NCBI GenBank assembly: GCA_036345935.2
Contig: JADWOT020001131.1
Location: forward strand, 141,906 to 205,905
DNA: 64,000 nt
From: Taenia hydatigena
Lineage: Eukaryota; Platyhelminthes; Cestoda; Cyclophyllidea; Taeniidae
Direction of reading: 5' to 3'
Shown: piece by piece, positions 58,202-64,000 of the stretch
Layout of the letters: the number at the start of each line of letters is the position of its first letter
Numbering within the stretch: position 1 is the stretch's first letter
The notes under the pieces: generated by a model
Seen by the model: only the letters and a program-made list of their open reading frames with translations
Database searches by the model: none
What the model was told of the DNA's origin: nothing
Made by a program: the position numbers and the translations under genes

Positions 58202-60606
58202 ATTTAAAACTTGAACACAACTAGAAGTCGACGAAAAGGGGAAATTTATTAAGTCTGCGTGGACTAATTCTGACTATGTCACTAGGTTACAAGTCATTTT
58301 ACGCGCTACCTCGAAATTCAATCACGTGTTCCCTGTGGCTATAGTGGTCAGTATATCTTCTCAGATGTGTTACTCTTGCTAGTAAGAACAGAACAAGGAC
58401 AAAGAAGTGTGCAATTCACGGCAACTTATCACGCAGACATAATGCTAAAGAATTACTCGTCTCATGCATAATAACTTCAACAATTGAGTGTCGCCAGAAA
58501 TCGCATGCTTTCCTACGGGCATGCTATGTATCGATCACACAGCAATAACCACTCGTGTAGCTTGAGTGCATGCGTTCGATGCAAGAAGAATGAGTAGACT
58601 GGGAAGCGTTGCGACACATGTGCCTCGGAAAAGCACCTGCCCGGACAGCATGCGTGCCGAAGGATGTGAATGACAAGCAAGCGGTTGCTTTAATTGTTCG
58701 CAGATAGTGTCGCCAATAAAAAGCTCTTGATTTTATCGGGCGAAAAGTATGCCTTATGCACATCAGAGTTCACTTCAAAAATATCTTTTATTTTGCGGGA
58801 TGCAATGTTCCAGTTTCATTCCACTTTGTTCCATCTTATGCCGCTTTATCGTTTTCACCTTCGGGTGCATGCAACAAGGTCCAATCACCACATACATGCG
58901 CACGCCTCGGAAGTGGCTACTGTGGCGCATCTGCGGGTAAGTCAATTTTACTCACATTACGCAATCTTCGTCAGGGTGTGTCACCGATCTGGTTTTTGTA
59001 CCCTATTTATAATATCGACCCCACAATGCAGAGGAAAATTTGCACAAATGCCAGAATTTGATGTACTGAGTATTTTTTAGCCATACGCTGTGTAATTTGG
59101 ACGAGCCGTGGCTGGGTGGGGATCCTGTAATTGGTAGTGATCCACTATCTCAGCTGTCAGTGTAATACGATTGGCTTCTCATTGTTAGCCTTGGTCCTTA
59201 GACCAAGAATAACATAGGCAGGGGAAACAGTGATCCAGGCTGAGCTCATTCAGACTAGCTTCATTCTCAGTTGCAGATGATGCTCCCTCCACTAACCTAT
59301 TCGTGGTCACTGATCACCTCTTACCATAAAGGCGGATTCAGGCAAGCATTGCAACAGTGTTGCTACTTTCGGAAACTGTTAAGCCCTTAGATGAACAATA
59401 AGGTGCAATCATTAGTTACAGAATGCCCGTAAGACCACAAACTTATTAAATGTTATAAGATGGGTGCAAAACGCAAACAGGAATAATTTGTTTCACCATT
59501 CAGCTAAGACTAATGTTAACGGACAAACATTAAATTTTCAATCACTTCCTTAAATTAATGAAAAATTAATTCATGCGAGTGCTCTGATCAGCGTCTGCCA
59601 ATGTGAATGCAAGACATAAATGAATTAGCAGTGTACGAAATTTGTGAATGGTGTTACGCATTTTGCATCGTGGAATCCCTGCTAGCGGGCATCCACTGAA
59701 AACCACTTAGCCTATTCATTGATATCCCTGGATTGTTACGTCTAGGAATGTTTTAGAACCCCAAATGTACAGCCTAGAATTTATTTTAACTGAAAAGTTC
59801 TAACAGCAGCTTCCTCATGAGCCTAATTTCAGCACAAAACGAAATAGCATTAATTAATCTACCCACCCATCCACCCACGCATTCGATCCATCAGTCTGGA
59901 TGTGGTGTGAGCGCACGATGCCAGAGCGGGTAGCTGCTAAGGAATCAGGACATGGTGAATTGGAGGCAATGAGGCAGGCAAAACTCCACTGGTTCACAAG
60001 TGCTCTGACCCCTGGGCTACGGAGACCGCTAAAACCTGTTTCCTACTTTCTTTATGTCCACTGGTGCAATACGCGACTCTACTGGTCACACTTCATCTAT
60101 CGCTTATGTCATTCCATGTGTCATAACGGCAAAGCATGGCATTTGGTCGAAGGAGAGAGGTTGGCGAAAGAAGCGAATGAGATGAGTAGGAGAAGAAGGG
60201 TAAGGAGCATAAAAGATGCGAATATAAGGGAGCGAGTACAAAGGAAAAGTAGTGGGAAGGATTTGGTAGTGAGAGAGCGAAGGAGAAATGAGGGTACAGG
60301 ATTGGTGGTGATGAGGCAGATCGATTGGTTGTGGCGTGGTCCTAATAACATGGATGCCATTAATTATAACCTCTCATTAGGCATGATGACATTCCACCTC
60401 CCACATTTTAGCTCAATTTACTGCCCCTCCCTTCAAGCATCTAAGTAGGTGTCACCTCCATCCTTCCTGGTGCAATCCATTGTTTGGCAGGTACGGCGCT
60501 ACTAAATGCAGCGAGAGAGATAAAGGAAATTTACGGCTTTGGCAGGACTCGAATCCACAGTCTTCTGATCCGTAGTCAAACGCCCTATCCATTGGGCCAC
60601 AGAACC
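58202..60606 (-). repeat. tRNA-headed module A, inverted copy (right arm)
   Basis: This is the mirror of module A copy 1 at 41,892-44,296, identical in the parts compared. It is related to the spacer copy (47,741-50,045) as a diverged inverted repeat. Confidence 0.85.
60534..60606 (-). pseudogene. Degenerate tRNA-Arg(ACG), right arm
   Basis: This is the mirror copy of 41,892-41,964 on the minus strand, with the same acceptor-stem and T-stem defects. The decay therefore predates the palindromic duplication. Confidence 0.85.
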
Positions 60607-61043
60607 GACGTCTACGTTAATATGTTTGATTTACGCATTTGCAGACACCCTCACTAGTGATTCTTTCACATCGTACTCATCGCCTAGACACGCCAGTACT
60701 CTTGGAAAAAAACGAATTAAATGCTTGCTCCTCCTTCTATCTGTGACTTTTACGATGCATCATGGAATCGCGGTTTGTGATTGGTGCATAACTGTGACAT
60801 GACTGACCTGTCCATCATATAACAGCGTCGCGGCCTAAACATTTGGACTCAGCTGGGACCTACTTACCTTCTGACCAAGGACAGATTTTTGGTTGCAGTC
60901 ATGACAAAATTAGGTCGAAACGCCCTTTTCAGCATCGTAAGTACAGCTTTCCCTTTATTAAATGGTGCAGTTGGAATTATTTTAAATCCAGGATTAAGTC
61001 CGTAACATCGGCAGATTAAGGACAAATCGCTTTCAATGGCTAG

Positions 61044-63993
61044 CCTTTTATCGCTGAAGAAACGGTAATGACTTTATTTGATTTATCAGAGGATATTGTC
61101 ATCTTGAGGAGAGCTGTTGCTCACTTGCATCTTGTCTGTGAAAATCTATGTGGAATGTATGCCCTTCCACCGAATGGCGGAAAAATCATACACTGAGATG
61201 AAAACGCATGAAGCGACCACAACAAGCTTTTCTAGCATCGAATTTAAAAATAATTAGCCTCGCAGCACTAACGTGTGCTATCATAAAGAGATCGCTGGGC
61301 AGGAGCATGAGAAAACAAAATCAAATCTCCAAAAACAGAGGCAAAATTATGTAGCTAATCTAATCCAGTGTTTTAAGCATGCAATGTAAGAAATGTAGAA
61401 ATTATACGCTAAATGCGCAGAAAGCGTTTTGCCCATAAAAGGAAGACAAAGTTGAAGATTGATAGCAAGATCCTTAAAATGTGCCAAGTCCAGTCAATAT
61501 TATTTGTAAAATTTGAAGGGACGGTGTGATGACCGTGCCAACGCATTCATGCCAACGAGGCTACCCAAGGATGGCGAATGCTAATGGGTGAAATCGCTCT
61601 ACTAAACCACTCGTAGATGCCAGATAGCAATCGTGGAAAGAAGCACGACCTAACGTCAGGATTTAATAAATTCGGTTGGTCTAAGCTTGTTAACCATGAT
61701 GAACGCATGCCATTATGCAGCTGCATGTTTGAAATACTCCATCCAAATAGGCGTTTATGTTCGCTCGTTGAGTAGACCTCATCGAAACCCGTGGGCTGAA
61801 GTCAACTCACACTTGTAGTGGTGATGCAAATTCTCCAGTTGTGTAGGCCGCCTGAAAGGGGAGCGTCTGGAAAGTCTGCTTCATTGCACCTATTAGACAT
61901 GAGGCGATCAGTGATCGTAAATCACTTTGTAGGGTGGTTTTCGTCGATTTTTGATGTGAGGAAAACGGACTCTAGTTTCTGCACTGTGTTCAATAAAGTG
62001 TAAATAAATTATGACTCTATATGATCATTTTATTAGTTCTGGGGGTGTAAATGCCGAGGATGGGAAGACTAATGCCGGGTCGTTTACACTCGGGTCTGCC
62101 GTGTGTACGACAGGCACAAGCCAGTGAATGTGACCAACTCATTCCAACAATTTCGTCAATTGCCTTTATTGTTCCCAGTATCTACGTGCCAATGTATATG
62201 TGCGCAGTTTGTCCAGCTTCAAGTATTTGTACCTGTAAAATGAGGGTGAGTTTTGAAAGGCGTAACTCACCATACTTTGCTTAAGCCACGGCAAATTATG
62301 ATTTGGTTGGCTTTGTTTCATTGACTCCTTTGATCAGTATTTTGAGATCACCAATATGTTGTCTCAGCCGCATTTTCGTCATGTTGTCCATTTATGTGTT
62401 GGATGCTTGGTCGATGGAACATCTGAATGTAGATGCATTGCACAGCATATGTGGAATGAAATGAATATATTGAAATTGTCACAGTTTGCGCATACCTTGC
62501 AATTCGTAAACGTGGAGCTCTTGAATTTCGCTAGAGTACTCATAAGCCATTCTTAAGCAGTTTGAGATGATGAGCTATTTTGTCAATGATTTGATTAAGC
62601 GAGGTAGCATTTACGCATTCGTTTGATTTCTAAAATATGATGACAGGCCTTAAGTAGCGAAGAGTGAAGTAGTTAACGGGTTGCAGTGACAATCGCTCGT
62701 GTATCTGTCAGACCGATGCAAAGGAAGGTAGATGCATAAAAGTCGGTCAATGAAGTGGCACATCATGTCGAACGGTAGTGGTAATGGGAGGCAGAGAGGA
62801 GCATTCGTGAGTCTGATGCTCTAACAGCATTTGCATTTGTTTGAGATGGAGATGGCAAAGTGAAATTGTGTGGCAGTGTGCTTTAGACTAAAGGAATGAA
62901 GGAAGAAAGACAGCGACCAAAGAAGAGACATATCTGCCAGGAGAGCGATTCATTATTCGCCCTCAGTCTGGTGTTGGATCTTACCTTGGTAGCCATCCCT
63001 GATTGAAGCATTCTCACCACAACAGTAGTTTAATGAATTGAAAGTGGGTAGTGCGGTGATGTGTCGACACGGAGTTCATTTAACTTAGTCACACTTTCTG
63101 AGGAACTGTCAATACTGCTGAACTACACTCCTGCATGGTTATTTTGCTCATTCAATGAAAGACCAAAAATAGGTGCATTGCTTTCTTGCATCGACTTTTT
63201 AATCCATTAGCAGATGGCAGTGATATGGAGTTCACCTGCGCTCACTTCCATAGCCACAGCAGGTGATATTTTTGATAAATTTACAGCAGAGTGACCACAA
63301 ATCCCAATTTCTTAATTAGGATTTCGAAGTATTGTCTAGTCAGCCGTCTGCTGCTAGCCCTTTGCTTTAACCAAGCTTGCTCATTCCAATTTTTATATAT
63401 GCCGAGGTTTCCACCTAGGTATTCGACGAGGTGGCCTAGGAGCAAATGTCATCATAATGAAGAATGCTAGAAATGATGAGTGCAGTGGCTACTTATGAGA
63501 ATCCCTCTGAGAATACAACAAAATTGTGAGAAGACGTTGTACTAGAAGCATGCCTCTTGCTATTTACGTCATCTTCTTTACCGTTGGCACGTGTAGCAAG
63601 TGGCCTGGCATTCTGTCTTGCTCTCCCTGATGTCCAAAGAGAATTCGCACCGTGATGTAGGGCCAATCGAGAGTGCAGCACTTTACGTGTCGAAGGTTTT
63701 ATCGGTCAAATGGGTGGAGTTGAGCAGCCTCTGTAGCCTTGAGTCACACCGCACCGCGTCGAAAACGAGCGTTGCTCTTCATGAGATTATGCCTTTTAGC
63801 CTAGAGCACCTTGAATGGTGTGACACGAAACTTACTTCCACTCATTTTTCGGACTTTACAGGCGTGGTGGCCCTATTGTTTATGGATTTTAGGAAACAGT
63901 GGTATAAGGTCAGTCGCGTCTGTGTAATTGCAAGCATTCAGCGCGCCAATATTCAGGGTCAGTGCGTGAGTTACCAGCATCCACTTGCATTGT
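61044..63993 (+). pseudogene. Possible decayed multi-exon protein gene, right arm
   Basis: I recognise no family. Several protein-like open stretches lie in one direction with plausible splice signals. They are 61,044-61,193 (50 codons after a TAG acceptor), about 61,289-61,385 and 61,421-61,523 (35-nt GTAAGA..CAG intron, phase kept), 61,560-61,955 with three in-frame stops, 62,114-62,245, and 62,368-62,556. The last two are joined in frame across a 122-nt GTGAGT..CAG intron. A further long open stretch starts at 63,597 and ends near a possible donor at 63,907. The 62.2-62.4 kb exons would be Cys-rich (MCAVC, CTCK, CVGC, CRC). The in-frame stops suggest decay, and chance open frames are a serious alternative. 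Confidence 0.25.
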
Positions 63994-64000
63994 GCAACCT

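Larger units (their letters stand above)
54724..64000 (-). repeat. Right arm of the giant inverted repeat (continues past the window)
   Basis: This is the mirror of 38,498-47,733 and still matches at the last base of the window, so the true arm is longer than 9.28 kb. It retains 41 bp (56,507-56,547) that the left arm lacks. The inner edge falls inside the 3' acceptor region of a decayed tRNA-Arg (about 54,654-54,728), and the left arm keeps only the part downstream of that point. This arm therefore holds the fuller version of the junction sequence and probably represents the state before rearrangement. Confidence 0.95.

Noticed and set aside
1..64000. CRISPR arrays, bacterial operons, phage or plasmid functions
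   Set aside because: No regular spaced direct repeats, no long ORFs and no Shine-Dalgarno-led gene strings. Eukaryotic-type tRNAs argue against a prokaryotic replicon.
38498..64000. Reading the palindrome as terminal inverted repeats of one giant transposon
   Set aside because: The spacer holds no transposase-like frame, the outer ends are not visible, and the spacer contains diverged copies of arm modules. Stepwise local duplication fits better.

Overview
This window looks like nuclear DNA of a eukaryote, most likely a metazoan. There are no long ORFs, bacterial operons or Shine-Dalgarno-led genes. The sequence is AT-rich and mostly non-coding. It carries eukaryotic-type 73-nt tRNA genes with internal A and B boxes and no encoded CCA, plus decayed repeats and pyrimidine-rich intergenic tracts. 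The texture (small possible introns, CT-rich tracts, tRNA-associated repeats) would fit a parasitic flatworm such as a cestode, but that is an impression and not something the sequence proves.

Region 1-38,497 is an ordinary repeat-bearing intergenic or intronic landscape. I recognise two old dispersed repeat families, R (about 4,250-5,970 and 25,060-26,740) and D (about 8,700-9,720 and 15,580-16,540). There is a degenerate tRNA-Arg(CCG) at 11,981-12,053 (minus), a short telomere-like motif near 12,300 and a few weak exon or pseudogene candidates. No protein gene can be named with confidence.

Region 38,498-64,000 is the striking part. It is a giant inverted repeat. The left arm (38,498-47,733) and the right arm (54,724 to the window end, continuing beyond it) are reverse complements and appear identical wherever compared, apart from one 41-bp indel flanked by GGCC microhomology. 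Positions x and y pair as x+y=102,498 outside the indel and x+y=102,457 inside it. A 6,990-bp spacer (47,734-54,723) separates the arms.

The palindrome is built from smaller repeat modules that begin at tRNA-Arg genes. Module A (about 2.4 kb, tRNA-Arg(ACG) at its edge) occurs at 41,892, at 47,741 in the spacer, and inverted at 60,606. Module B has a tRNA-Arg(TCG) at one edge and a ruined tRNA-Arg at the other, pointing toward each other. It occurs at 46,315-47,733, inverted at 54,654-56,142, and as a diverged copy at 50,770-52,168 that has lost its TCG tRNA. Modules A and B share a roughly 0.75-kb core: tRNA-Arg, short tail, an antisense tRNA-like element, a CT-rich tract and a conserved block. 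The left inner palindrome breakpoint lies 8 bp from an intact tRNA-Arg(ACG), and the right inner breakpoint lies within the 3' end of a tRNA-Arg relic. tRNA loci therefore seem to mark every rearrangement edge here.

Three loci look like intact tRNA genes: two Arg-TCG (the palindromic pair) and one Arg-ACG (in the spacer). The other tRNA-like elements are degraded. The arms may also carry a decayed multi-exon protein gene and a gag-like zinc-knuckle remnant, both weakly supported. An assembly fold-back or a joining of two haplotypes could mimic the palindrome and must be excluded.
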